This document shows, in pieces, positions 12,426-23,256 of a stretch of 64,000 nucleotides of DNA. The notes under the pieces were generated by a model, which saw only the letters and a list, made by a program, of their open reading frames with translations, was not told the DNA's origin and searched no databases. Within the stretch, counting starts at the first letter, position 1; every line of letters starts with the position of its first letter. The position numbers and the translations under genes were made by a program. The stretch comes from Quillaja saponaria (taxonomy: Eukaryota; Streptophyta; Magnoliopsida; Fabales; Quillajaceae), in NCBI GenBank assembly GCA_029379385.1, contig CM055607.1, positions 13,268,001-13,332,000 on the forward strand. The letters run 5' to 3'.

Positions 12426-12740
12426 TGTTAGTACATCATTGCACTTACTTAATAAGAGGTCACCAAGTGTCTTAAGTTCTGATAAAATAGGCATGTCACT
12501 CTTTTATTAGGATCTTGTGGGATCCATTGAGCACCTTTTACGATATCAAGTTTGTTTATGGGCGCGAGGGCCCACTTAGGCCCATGAAGATTCCCCAATA
12601 AATAAGAACTCTCCTCCTAAGCCGAACTAGTGTCCTCGTCTAAACTCACCTACTTCTCTCTCCCCTCATAGATACTACTGCCTTGGGCGCCACGTGGACC
12701 ACCCCAGGACTTCACAACCCTACCACATTATACACTAACA
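12426..12740. repeat. Possible solo LTR or other terminal-repeat relic
   Basis: A 315-bp block, more GC-rich than its surroundings, begins TGTTAGTACA and ends TACACTAACA, so the ends are imperfect inverted repeats in the TG...CA style. The flanks (ACCGA and GTTAT) do not match, so no target duplication supports it. Low confidence. Confidence 0.25.
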
Positions 12741-12741
12741 G

Positions 12742-13044
12742 TTATGGTGAGTTTTTTTCTTGGCTGGAACTCTGCTTGAGAGGATTCGATGATTTTTTGG
12801 TAATTGGTTGAATATAAGCTTTCGATGTTGAATTAAATTTCTTGAACTTGGAGGTAGAATTCAGCTTCTTGAAGTCAGTTACGAGTGTGGTTAATTTGGT
12901 TTGTTTTTTGGAGGATAGTGTATTGGATTTTATTTTTTGGTGGTTTTTTTTTTTTTGTTGATGGCTGCTGTCTTCTTCTTGTGAAGTTGAGATTTTGGGG
13001 GGGGCAACAAAGAGGAATAAAAGGAGGCTGCACAACAACGACAT
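12742..13044 (-). pseudogene. N-terminal fragment of an unknown secreted or anchored Ser/Lys/Asn-rich protein
   Basis: A 100-codon frame begins with a hydrophobic signal-like stretch (LLCSLLLFLFVAPPKIS) and continues as a Ser/Lys-rich low-complexity region with two KxxNSTSK repeats. It stops early. Plants have a poorly characterised family with a similar start (signal peptide, Lys/Ser/NST-rich linker, membrane segments at the C-terminus), so this may be a truncated copy. It abuts the possible LTR at 12740. Could also be chance. Confidence 0.3.
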
Positions 13045-14884
13045 GTGGGTTGAAAATTGTTAAATGGATGGAATCCGTCCAAAGTCATTCATAATGATTC
13101 CTTTAAGTTCATAGCTTACTATGAAATCCAAAAATTCAAAGATTAGTTATAGTCACATAAGAACAATAAAAAATCCCAATCCAATTCCCAATAAATGCTA
13201 ATATCTATATAATCTTGCAATATGCACCAGAAACCCTCCCTAGATGAATGTATGATAAGTACCACTTCTCCATATGCAGAGCTCCAACTTGATCTGCTCG
13301 CAAGAACCAAAAAAACTGCACGGAATTAAAAGGCATCCTGGTGAAGGAGTAATAGTAACCCGACGTTGAGTGATCTTCGCATAAGATTGTAACCGAAGAC
13401 AGCTTCCCTGATCAGATTTAGCTGTAAGCTCATAAGACGCTCCTACCTTCGATGAGCATGGGCCAATACAACTAACTGTGACAATATTCCCCACAAGTTT
13501 CATATGATTGTGGAGAATAAATAGAACACCTTCGTTCTGTTCTTGAAGAACAAGGTATTTTTCAGTAACACTAAAGCAAATCGAGGAAAATGCTATTGTA
13601 GATGAAACTCATTGCAGAGTTCATATGGTTCATGCTAAAGTGCAGGGATAACACAGTCACTGAAGCAGCAAAGTCACAGTCTGAATGGGGGCATAAACAA
13701 GGTGCAAAGATGCATGTCTTCTCATGGTCTTTTTTCTTGCTGCAACTCATCATCTCTTGGCACCCATATTCAGCATTGTTGCATGATATTCTTATGGACT
13801 CCAAGACCTTTTCAATGGCTCGGCAATGATTGTAGCCAATAGTGCGAGCACAAAAGGGACATTTGTTGGCAATCTTGGTACAGCAGGAAGAGCAAGCAGT
13901 ATGCCCATTCTCACACTGAATTGTCATGCAATCACATAATCACAGAGAAAGTAATCAGATTAGATTAGAGCATATCTATCTATGACACAAATCATACTTA
14001 AAAAGGTCAACAAGTTGGAAACTAGAACGACAAATTCTGCACAACAAATCATTAGAGTTTAGTTAGAGACACAAATAAAGCAAAAAAAAAAGAAAATAAA
14101 TGAATAAATAAATGAGATAAAGAACTAAAATAACATATATAACAAAGCCTCAGTCTTTAATAGATGCCACCAAGTCACATAATGGCTAAAATAATAAGAT
14201 TCTTCAGATCAACTTCATAACCCCACTCCCCTCACCCCATCTTTTCTGCAAACCATTATTTAAGGGGACTCAAATCATAATACATGATTTGAATGCATCT
14301 CTTTCAGACTGTGATTTGATGATATCCCCTTGAAAAGATATCGCATACAGAAAAAACCACGGCCCATTTTGATTTCCTCAGCTTTAATCATAAATTAAAA
14401 ATTAAGCCACAAGAATAACCAAAGACTTTCACAACCTTAATGCTTGATACGGGAAAGTAAAAAATGGGACAATAAGAAGACAGAATGAAAGGGTGTTGCT
14501 TTCTCCTATTTGGGTAATGGGAACCACGTAAAAATTGCATGGAATGATTTTGGACAGAACCACAAAATTCAATTGCTCCACAAGTGGGAAAAAGAAAATA
14601 CAAAGAAAAATTGGGCTGGTAGAGGAATCGTAAACAACAATTCTAGCCTTACTCCTAATCTTTATTTATCTTTACATGAAATCTATCATTATCAGCTATA
14701 GCATATGACAGATTAATCCAAGCAATTTTACGCAATCTATCCAATTAGGCTCCAATGTAATGATGCAAATCATGTTCAATTATCTAATCAAAATATGTGC
14801 ATGCTTGTTAATACATAAATTATGATGCAAGACAAATTATATTGCCAACTATCAAAACAAAATGGATATATCCATAAGTTATAT

Positions 14885-14970
14885 ATAGAAGTTTGCACTT
14901 ACATCTACGCACACATGCACATGCAACCAAGCACAAGCACACATGCACCACGTGCACATCAACACATGTA
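14885..14970. repeat. CA/GCACA-rich simple sequence in intron of SINA copy 1
   Basis: ACACATGCACATGCAACC and related words, matching positions in the introns of copies 2 (39470-39565, longest) and 3 (45180-45265). It is therefore ancestral to the three units. Confidence 0.8.
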
Positions 14971-15423
14971 AGTGCACAAACAAAGATACTTGCTTGCACA
15001 GCAGAAAACTTCTAGCAACACACTCTTGTTTTGTACTACAAAATGTCCTGAAACAAAGTCTGGAAAGTTTTTTTGTGAATCATGTGAAGTGGAAAATGTA
15101 TTTGGTGTACTTCTTATCACAATTCAGTGATAAGGATTTTTTTGAAAAGTAAAACTTCATTTAAAACATCACAAGAGGGGGCAAACCCAATTACGCAAGA
15201 GATATACAAGGTTTACCTCCACTAAGCAAAATTATATCCTACATGCAAATTGTAAAATGAAATTCTAAGAACAAGCTAAACAATTCTATAAAGAGCACCT
15301 CTACTAAACACTTTATAGAGCTCCACTAAGCGCATGTAAACCCCACAACTAGATTTTCTACCACTCAATAGGGAAAAAGTAATTTCAAACCAAGAAAGGC
15401 AATCAATAGAAAATTCCACATTT

Positions 15424-15918
15424 GGGAATTGGTTGGAATGTGTTCTTATCTATTAATAGGATTTTGGTTCACACGACTTAGTGCAGCAAAGTTAGAATTG
15501 ATTGTATGTGCCTATCTAACTAATATGAATAACTCATTATTCACTCGGTTTCTAGGCCATAAGCATTAAGTAAGAGAGATGGCTGAGTGGAGGTCTGCAC
15601 AACGAGCTATTAGCTCAGTGGTAGAGTGGTGGTTTAACAAAACATGTGCTAATTACAAAAATTGCTTTTTTAGTGGGTACATTTTCTCTTTGTGGGATTC
15701 TACCCTTTGCCTGGTGGAATGGTGAAATGCGTATTGATCGGAAAGAACACCAACGACTGAAAGTCCTCTGTTGGGATGACGTTGACACTTAGAAACGAAT
15801 GAAACAGTAAGCTCCGAAGTAGTGGGAGGAGCCTGGGTTTCTGACCGCGTGCTTGTTAAAGAATGAGCCAACGACCTAAATAATGAGAGATATGTAAAAA
15901 GCGGGTTTGATTACGCCC
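15424..15918. other. Insertion with plastid rRNA-operon and tRNA fragments (NUPT-like mosaic)
   Basis: About 495 bp present only in unit A; units B and C run straight across (near 40010 and 45673). It includes GAGAGATGGCTGAGTGG (near 15577, as the start of plastid trnS-GCU), GCTATTAGCTCAGTGGTAGAG (near 15607, start of trnI-GAU), a piece like the 16S 3' half (GGTGAAATGCGTA then GATCGGAAAGAACACCAACG, about 15720-15815) and ACCGCGTGC then AAAGAATGAGCC (about 15843-15870, like 23S). No tRNA or rRNA is complete. Matches are from memory of conserved rRNA/tRNA words; the first 150 bp were not identified. Confidence 0.65.
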
Positions 15919-16546
15919 GTATAATAACTACTCAGAGCCCCTTAGCTAATTAGTTTGATATGGCTTATTCCAACTTGATATGGAAATGATCTCCTTAGAG
16001 ATGTTAAGCAGTTAAAAATGGTTTTTTCTAAAAATCCTGGTTATCTGCCTACCCTACAGTTGGGAGTATAAGCATTTAAAGAGAGATGTAACTTAATGGT
16101 CAACCTTCTTAAGCTTAAACAAAGATCATAACCTATATTGCCAAAAACCAGTATCAATCTATGTATAGAGCAACTAGTACTTTTTTAGGAATAACTAAAT
16201 TGTTTTTTTATTTATCTATTCATTTTATAATGAAATGTTGTCAATCGAAAGTGAAGAACATGTATTGAAGCATTATGCACTGGTAACATCTCAACAATCT
16301 TATTTCAGAAAATAGAATCTTCATAAATCCATCTTGCTTAATTATTCCTCCCCTCAGGAAACATTTTAAGTAACGTTGAATGTAAATCCAACTAAATCAT
16401 CTTCAACTTAATTTAACCCGTCTTTCTTCATTTCAACAATCTTAAGTGTTTAGTGCATAAAGATCTTATAAACTTAGGGACATGCTTACCTTAATTCACA
16501 CTGAAGCCATTGGTGGCAAACTTCTTTATCTAATGCATAAATATTC

Positions 16547-16699
16547 TGTCAGGAGTATAATATTATTATATTATGTAATCCCACATTATTTAGATGTGGA
16601 AGTGTATATTTTATTATTTACTGTAAATAAAGCTTATGGGTGTAGGCTTTGATATCAATCAAGCTCGTAATCCTTTTCTTGATCCTATTTTATTTAACA
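16547..16699 (+). repeat. TRIM 5' LTR
   Basis: TG...CA ends; near-identical to 17281-17434. Carries TATAAT-like and AATAAAGCTTATGGGTG words. Confidence 0.9.
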
Positions 16700-17280
16700 T
16701 GGTATCAGAGTGAGTTTGAAACCCAAGCCCGATCTTGGCCTGATTTCCAAAAGAACCCTAATCTTCTCTTTCTTTTATCTAGCCGCCACATGAAGAAAAA
16801 AAAAAAGAAAAAAAAGGGCTTTACAGCCAGCTATCATTAAGCCTAGTTATTTCTATCATTAAGCCTAGTTATTTCTTCCATTCAAGCCTCATTATTTCCT
16901 CTTTTCTATCCCTAATTATCTCTTTTGTCTAAAAGACGCTTCAACCCATTTTCTTTTCAAGCCTATTTATGGTTTGACGGCCCAAAGAGTTTGACGGTTC
17001 CACAGTACCTTCATGAATTTTCCCATTGTGTCTCGTTCCAACTGTGCTCTTTTATTTTCTGTGCCTCTTTTCAATGGTACTCTTTTTATTTTTCTGAAAA
17101 ATTCGGCTGTGTCTCTTTTCAGCCAAGATGAGTACTATTCATGGATTCCAGTACATTCATCAAACGGATTGAAGCTTAACCTAGGTTGTTGTAAGTAAAG
17201 AGAAGTGTTGAGATTGGTAATTGGGTTTTATTTGTACAAGATTGAGCATTATATGCTTTATCTTTTATCTTGAGGGAGAG

Positions 17281-17434
17281 TGTCAGGAATATAATATTAT
17301 TATATTATGTAGTCCCACATTATTTAGATATGGAAGTATATATTTTATTATTTACTATAAATAAAGTTTATGGGTGTAGGCTTTGATATCAATTAAGCTC
17401 GTAATCTTTTTCCTTATTCCATTTTAATTTAACA
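17281..17434 (+). repeat. TRIM 3' LTR
   Basis: Partner of 16547-16699 with scattered point differences, preceded by the purine tract GAGGGAGAG. Confidence 0.9.
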
Positions 17435-18360
17435 TATTCATTGATTACATAGCTAAAAAATAATTCTCAAACTTTGACCCTTGCCTACATCTTAATTTTA
17501 CAAGTATTTCATGATAGAACTTTCTTTTTATCTCCAACTGACCAAATATGAGTTTCATATTGAAGTTTGTTACTGTTTCAATTGAAGTAATTAACAAACT
17601 CATCGTGGGCAGCAAAAGAAGCCAGAAACAGTCTTTAAAATGTTGCAAGCCTAGAAGTTAAATTAAAAAACCCAGCTTTTTTCTGTCAGACCTAATCCCT
17701 TAGCAAGTCAGACTAAGGACCACTAGCACTCCCCTCATTGAATTTGTCAAGCTTCTCATACAATCTTATCACAAAAGTATCAGAGATTCCATAACCATTC
17801 AAGACAATAAAACTGACTATTCAATAAAAAACCTATTTAGAGAATCATTTTTAATGCATTGAACCCATGATATATATCATTTGCGAAAGCATAGGAATAA
17901 ATTTAAAGAAATGGTTTCAAGAAACCTAACCTGGAAAACAGGAATGCTCAAGGGTTCGCAGCAAATGTAGCAATCAAGCACTTCTGGGTCCATTAGCTTC
18001 AAAGATATAGGCGCATGTGTACTAGGACCCTCCCGAGTGTCCACTTGATTGCTACCGTTGGATGCATGTCCAGCAATTCTATCCTGATCTTGTTCTTCTT
18101 CGTTGAATTCTCTTTCTCCTTCATCAACAGCATCACTTATTATTCCACATTCATCGTCGCTTTCCTCATCACTTTCCTCTGCGTCACTTTTGTCTTCTAC
18201 ATTTACTGGTTCGCGTTGTTGATCAACTGTGCTGTTTCTGAGGCTGACTCTCCTCCTCTTCTGCCAGGGATCGCTCGATCCCTCACCATCATCATCCCTA
18301 CCAACGGAGAATTTTGCCATCTCCTTCTCGCCTCTCTCAGTAACGCTCCTTCCCCTCTCA

Positions 18361-20760
18361 ATCTCAAATAATTAAAAGGAACAGTCTTTGGCGCAAAAAG
18401 GAAAATAGTGCCTTTCCTTTTTTATTTTTATTTTTATTTTTAACACTTGTTAATGTGATATAATTAATGTTTTTTTAAAATATTTATTGTCATGGATGAC
18501 AATGATATTAGTATATAAATTTCAATTTTTTTAAAAAAATTTAAATATTCTATTTATTGAACTTTAACAAATATTTTTTGTAAATATAATTTTTTTTCAT
18601 GAATATCATAAGGGCATTTATTAGCATAAGTATACATCATCATTGAGATTAAAAATATTTTAAAATTAGTAATCCATGTGGTGCATTTGTACTAAATCTA
18701 TTATAATAAATGTTAAAAGATTTTATATTTACAATGTTAAAGAGTGTCCTCGTTAGTAAAATTTTTATATAAATCAGTCTATATAGTTGTATTTTTTGAA
18801 TTTCACCTTCCAATTATATCACATATATATATATATATTAATTAGCAAGTGACCATCCCTAAGTCTTAATTACTTGAACAATTCTTATAGAAATTCTACT
18901 CTGATGTATTCTTTTAATCTTTGTATATTTTTTGTGGTTTCAACTTGATAATTAAGAAAAATATTAAATCTTCAACTATGTTGTCCATTTAGAAACATTA
19001 AAAAAGAACCTTTACTTTTCTAATTGCCAAGATTTAAAAAATTTAAAATCTTGATCCTTTTCATCGTTGGATTCCATATGAGCCAAGACTCTCAGTTTAA
19101 TCTATTGACTATGCCTAGTACTTGGTTTTCATTTTGGTTCATATAAAAGCTATGCTAAAACGTGATCCTGGTTTAAGGTAGGTAGAGTTTCTTATGGAAA
19201 TGTGTTCAATTCTACTTGATGGTGAAATGTGAACATCCTTTTTTTTCTCAAGGAAGGAGATCCATCTCTGACTTTTCGCCTAACGAGTACATTTTTTAAA
19301 ACAAAAGTCATGAAACCCCCTCCCAGCACCAATACTTCTAAATAATTGTTCACACATACACCACATGAAACTGGATTTTTAGAATCCTGTTTTAGTGCAA
19401 TAAAATACCTTTCTTGAAGGTTAAAACTTACACATACCTTCCTTGAAGATTAAAGCTAAGATGAAAATACCTAAAATACCCACATTGTATTCTTATTAGG
19501 AGGCAACAAAAATTCAAAATTATTATTACAACATGATGTTATTTAACTTAAAATGAGATTAAAAAAAAATAGATTGAAGATAACCATTAATAAAATAAAT
19601 ACAACTAAAAATTTTTAAAAATACATTCTACATTTGATAAAAACTTAAAAACTAATTGTAGTATTTTATAAACATTGTTTTACATTAATTTTTTTATTTA
19701 ATGAATACCATAATTAAAAAATTTATATTAATTTGATTCAATTTAAATTGATTGTAAAATTTAATTTTTGAACCTGATTAATTATTCTCTTAAATAACTA
19801 AATCATTATTTGTACAATCAAATGATTGCTTCAACAATATAATTATTATTTGTCATGGTAAAACAAGATTTTCAAGACTCAATTTCAGCTCTGTTTCAAT
19901 AGATGATTGTTGCCCATTAAATTAAATAAAATTAGATCCAATTATTGTTTTCTAAGTCTAAATTTTTTTGCTATCTTCAAGTACTTATTTTAATTTGAAG
20001 TTTTTAATAATTTTTTTGCTATCTCCAATTATTTTAATTTTGAATTCAAAGGCTGAAAGGGTACAAGTAGGCACATGCGTAGACATTTTTTGGAGTATTG
20101 GTGCTAATTGGGAGGGAGAAACCAGATTTTAAAAATCCGGTTTCATGACTTCCCCTATTTTAGTAGACTAGTTTTTTTTCCCCTCTCCTGCTTTTTGTTT
20201 TAAAAAATGTACCCATTTGGCAAAAACTCCATCTCTGGTCTCCTTATTTGCTTTTATTGCTGTAGCATTGACAATCCTTGCAAATCTAATATTGAGGAAA
20301 GCAGCTTGTAAAGACTAGTACTCTATATATTACATGAATCCAATTGTCTTTACGTATGGTTGAGGACAAATTCATTTGGCATTGTACCAAATCTGGAGTA
20401 AAAGCTGTAATCTGTAATTTGATTTGGTGGATTTGGAAGCATCAAATCTGGAGGAAAAGATGGGATTAGCTAGTGTTGGTGACTTGAGCTCCTGAATGAT
20501 GAATCCTGCTGAAGCTCTTGGCAGTTCAAGCACTTAAATTGGAACTTAACATTTTTGCATTGAAGAAGTAAAACATATATTGGACATTCTAGAAATAGAA
20601 AAGCATTTAGCATAAATTTGAAACCCATTGGATTTTTTAATTTTTTTAATTTGAATCTTGAGCACAAATCCATACGCGGAATAGAGATTAGTCCAGGCGA
20701 TTGACTGGGATATTCAAATGTTTGGATTGGTTTTGCTGCAAATTGAAAATGAAAGCACAC
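18361..20760. other. Upstream flank of SINA copy 1, shared with unit C
   Basis: No gene seen. Matching stretches occur at 47740-48960 (for example TTGTCCATTTAGAAACATT at 18983 and 48294, and CTTTACGTATGGTTGAGGAC at 20349 and 48694). A block at about 19280-20220 (between the two TTTTTTCTC/GTACC words) is missing from unit C and carries AAACCGGATTTT-like inverted words near 19370 and 20130, so it may be a further insertion. Confidence 0.55.
19300..20220. repeat. Candidate insertion in unit A with inverted ends
   Basis: Unit C jumps from the equivalent of about 19245 to about 20225. Near the two borders, ATTTTTTAAAACAAAAGTCATGAAACC (19290-19317) and GGTTTCATGACT...GTTTTAAAAAATGTACCC (20138-20215) read as inverted repeats, each with GTACC/GGTAC-like and CGGTTTC/GAAACTGGATTTTT words. 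No coding sequence inside. Type not assigned. Confidence 0.55.
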
Positions 20761-21189
20761 GGATGAAACTAGAGATGGACAATGGGCTGGGTGTGGACCA
20801 GCCTGTTATTTACCTATACTCATTATGAACTCAAAAATGAGACACATCTTAAACCCATCACTTCATGAGTATATCTAAACCTTGGTCCAAATTCAATGAG
20901 TCTGCCCATTTACCCATTATTTTATTTAAAAAAAAAAAAAACTAAGTTTTACCAATATTTTGTTAAACTATGTTTCCTAATTTTTTTAATTTTTTTTATG
21001 TATTCAGTTATTATGGTTCAAACGAGAACTATATGAAATAAACTGAAGCTTGGACTTAAAAACTTAATAGAAGTTGCAAGGAATTTGTGCAAGACAAGTG
21101 TAGATTATCATGGTCGCCATCCATCTATTAGCATACTTCTCACCTTAGTGAAGACCAAGTGTAGATTATCCTCTTTGGGGGTTTCAATT

Positions 21190-21960
21190 TGAAATTTTTG
21201 TTGAGGGAAAAGATCTCTCTGGTATCCTTAATGGCTCTATTCCTGAGCCAAAAGATGACACAGAAAAAACATAGTGGAAAATGATTAATGCACGAGTTAT
21301 TACATGAATTTTAAATTCAGTTGAAAAAGATATTGCATTGAGTTTGAGGCCATTTAGGATCGCGCATGAGATTTGGAAACACCTTAGGAAAGTTTACTCT
21401 CAAACTAATCAATCTAGACGGTTTGAGTTGGAATTTGAAGTAGCAAAATTCTGTCAAGAAGATAGGGATGTTCGGTCATTTTATTCTGAACTGTTGGGAC
21501 ATTGGATTGAACAAGATATGATATCTGCCAATTTTATTACAAGTGCAGCATTTGCAGAACTGATGAAAGAAAGAGATAGTAGCAGGGTGCTTCAGCTCCT
21601 TATGAAATTGAGGCCTGAGTTTGAAAATATGAGAGCCAATATAATTAATCGTGACATTACTGACCTTGATTCTATTTTAGCTGAACTTTTTTGGGAAGAA
21701 ACCCGATTACATACTCAGGCCAACCATGTCTTTCTTACATCACATAACAGGTTTCGACAAAAACTGTCCAATGGTGGAGACAAAAGCAGGGTTCAATTTA
21801 GATATTGCAATGAGGTTGGCCATAAAGAATCTCATTGTAAGAAGAGAAATCTGTGCAACTAGTGTAAAAAGCCAGACCACATAATTCTGGAATGCCGACT
21901 TCTACAAAAGAACAAGCAAGGCCAACCTGTTTTCTTTACTTCCAATTCAGGAGGAGATCA
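21190..21960 (+). pseudogene. Outer copia gag with zinc-knuckle region
   Basis: The longest open part is 21338-21862 and shows the copia gag core (IWKHLRKVYSQTNQSRRFEL, then LLMKLRPEFENMRANI). It ends in a zinc-knuckle region where the first Cys appears replaced (F-R-Y-C-N-E-V-G-H-K-E-S-H-C), with a second C/H cluster after an in-frame stop near 21860. Upstream, 21190-21335 reads as gag with two stops. Confidence 0.85.
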
Positions 21961-22029
21961 TACTCCACTTAGCTTCTTTATTTGATACTCACTCTATAAT
22001 CAGCTCTACCAGGTGCTATCTCCTCTGCT

Positions 22030-22653
22030 GTTGGTTTATCAGGTAAACAACCCCAATCATCTACATGGTTTCTTGATTCCGCTGCCTTTAACCATATGTT
22101 AGGAGAAAAACACAGGTTTTCAAAAATTTAATCAGTCTCCCGTAAGCCAATCTATTATGACTGCCAAATGGTGAACAATTACCCATTAAAGGTGTAGGCA
22201 CAATTTCTTTAAAAGACCAATCCAGTACAAAACTTTCTCTTCCTAACGTACACCTTTTATGTCCCACGTTTAGTAGCAAATCTAATTTCTGTTGGACAAC
22301 TAACTGATCAGAATTACTCAATTATATTTTCTCCTACTGGTTGTGATATCCAGGACCTTATTTCAAATTGGGAAAGTGTTCGGGAAGGGGCATATGTTAT
22401 GGCCATTTGTTCCACTTGGATTTCAATTCGAAGAATTCCTTAATACTGAGTCATTTAGTTTCTCCTACATTTCATACTTTGCCTGCTAATAAAATTTGGT
22501 GCCTTTGGCATCGACGCTTAGGACACCCCATGCAAACAGAATTGATCGCATGTTTAAGTTTAATCTTCTTCCTGGGAAATTGAAAGTCCATGTCTTTTGA
22601 TAAGAATTGTGAAAGTTGTTCTCTTGGAAAAGCTTCTAAGTTACCATTTACTT
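22030..22653 (+). pseudogene. Outer copia protease and GAG-pre-integrase region, 5' side of nested insertion
   Basis: TGGTTTCTTGATTCCGC (near 22067) encodes W-F-L-D-S, the aspartic protease site. 22368-22583 includes W-H-R-R-L-G-H-P, the first pair of the integrase HHCC zinc finger; C-E-S-C follows near 22610. The frame is broken. Coding sequence stops at the nested element at 22654. Confidence 0.8.
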
Positions 22654-23170
22654 CGTTAGTTTTGGGAAGAGGTTGGAATAATTTGATAATTGATTTGGGA
22701 TTTAGTTAGATTAGTTGTGTTGGAGGTATATTTAGGAGGTAGAATTTTAATATGCTAAGAGGAAATATGAGGACACAGGATTTGATATAAAAAATATAAT
22801 TATATTGATGGTTGGAAAGATATACAAAGGAAGCAAAGCTTATAGTTTTTTAGCTTAGCTTACAAAGAGCTTCTATTGCCTATTTATAGGCATAAGTCCA
22901 CCGACTTATGCTTCCATGAAGCCTCCATATTCTACCGACATAATAGACTTATCTACAAGGTTCTAGTCATAGCTTACAACCTTAACATGCCGCCATATAT
23001 GACTTTACTGCCAAGTTAATTAGTAGCTGACATATAGATAATTCTAGACAATATGGTCTTTGTCTTCACCGCCATTGGTAGAGAATTCTAGGAATTTCAG
23101 TTAAGTAGTTGACTTTCTTCAAGGAAAATGTATATTGTATTAGATTATTCTAGAAACCTCCTTAATATAC
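22654..23170 (-). repeat. Nested copia 3' LTR
   Basis: Matches 27009-27529; outer end reads CGTTAG where TGTTAG is expected (T to C). The inner border is approximate because the last 20 bases differ from the other LTR. Confidence 0.85.
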
Positions 23171-23256
23171 TCTCTCCGATACTCCAAGCATTTCCCGAAC
23201 TTTGCTCTTGGAAGTGCTTTAGTAAAAATATTTTCAACTTGGTTCTTAGTTTTGCA

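Larger units (their letters stand above)
16542..17439 (+). mobile_element. TRIM-type miniature LTR retrotransposon, complete, with TATTC target duplication
   Basis: LTRs at 16547-16699 (153 bp) and 17281-17434 (154 bp) start TGTCAGGA and end TTTAACA. After the left LTR comes TGGTATCAGAG (16700-16710), a primer-binding site for initiator Met tRNA; before the right LTR is the purine tract TTGAGGGAGAG. The 581-bp interior has no gag or pol. TATTC flanks both sides (16542-16546, 17435-17439). Unit C has the undisturbed site near 46307 (AATATTCATTGATTAC), proving the insertion. It must be moved by enzymes of another element. Confidence 0.92.
13240..18320 (-). pseudogene. SINA-like E3 ubiquitin ligase copy 1 (unit A), frameshifted in exon 2
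   Basis: Exon 1 is 18320-17931 (ATG 18320; donor GT 17930-17929); exon 2 is 13915-13240 (acceptor ATTCAG before 13915; ancestral stop at 13242-13240). Exon 1 has an acidic Asp/Glu-Ser tract and the first RING cysteines (V-L-D-C-Y-I-C-C-E-P-L). The intron splits the RING; exon 2 opens C-E-N-G-H-T-A-C with C-S-S-C-C and C-P-F-C, then the SIAH-type zinc finger and the start of the SINA substrate domain. Relative to copies 2 and 3, one extra base near 13582-13586 shifts the frame and ends it at 13571, giving 244 aa. The ancestral frame goes on as 13503-13240. The 4015-bp intron holds a plastid-DNA insertion and a TRIM. A truncated ligase with an intact RING remains possible. Confidence 0.83.

Noticed and set aside
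15577..15635. tRNA-like words (trnS and trnI starts)
   Set aside because: Only the 5' parts are present with changes and no cloverleaf can be completed; kept as organelle-derived fragments and not called as tRNA genes.
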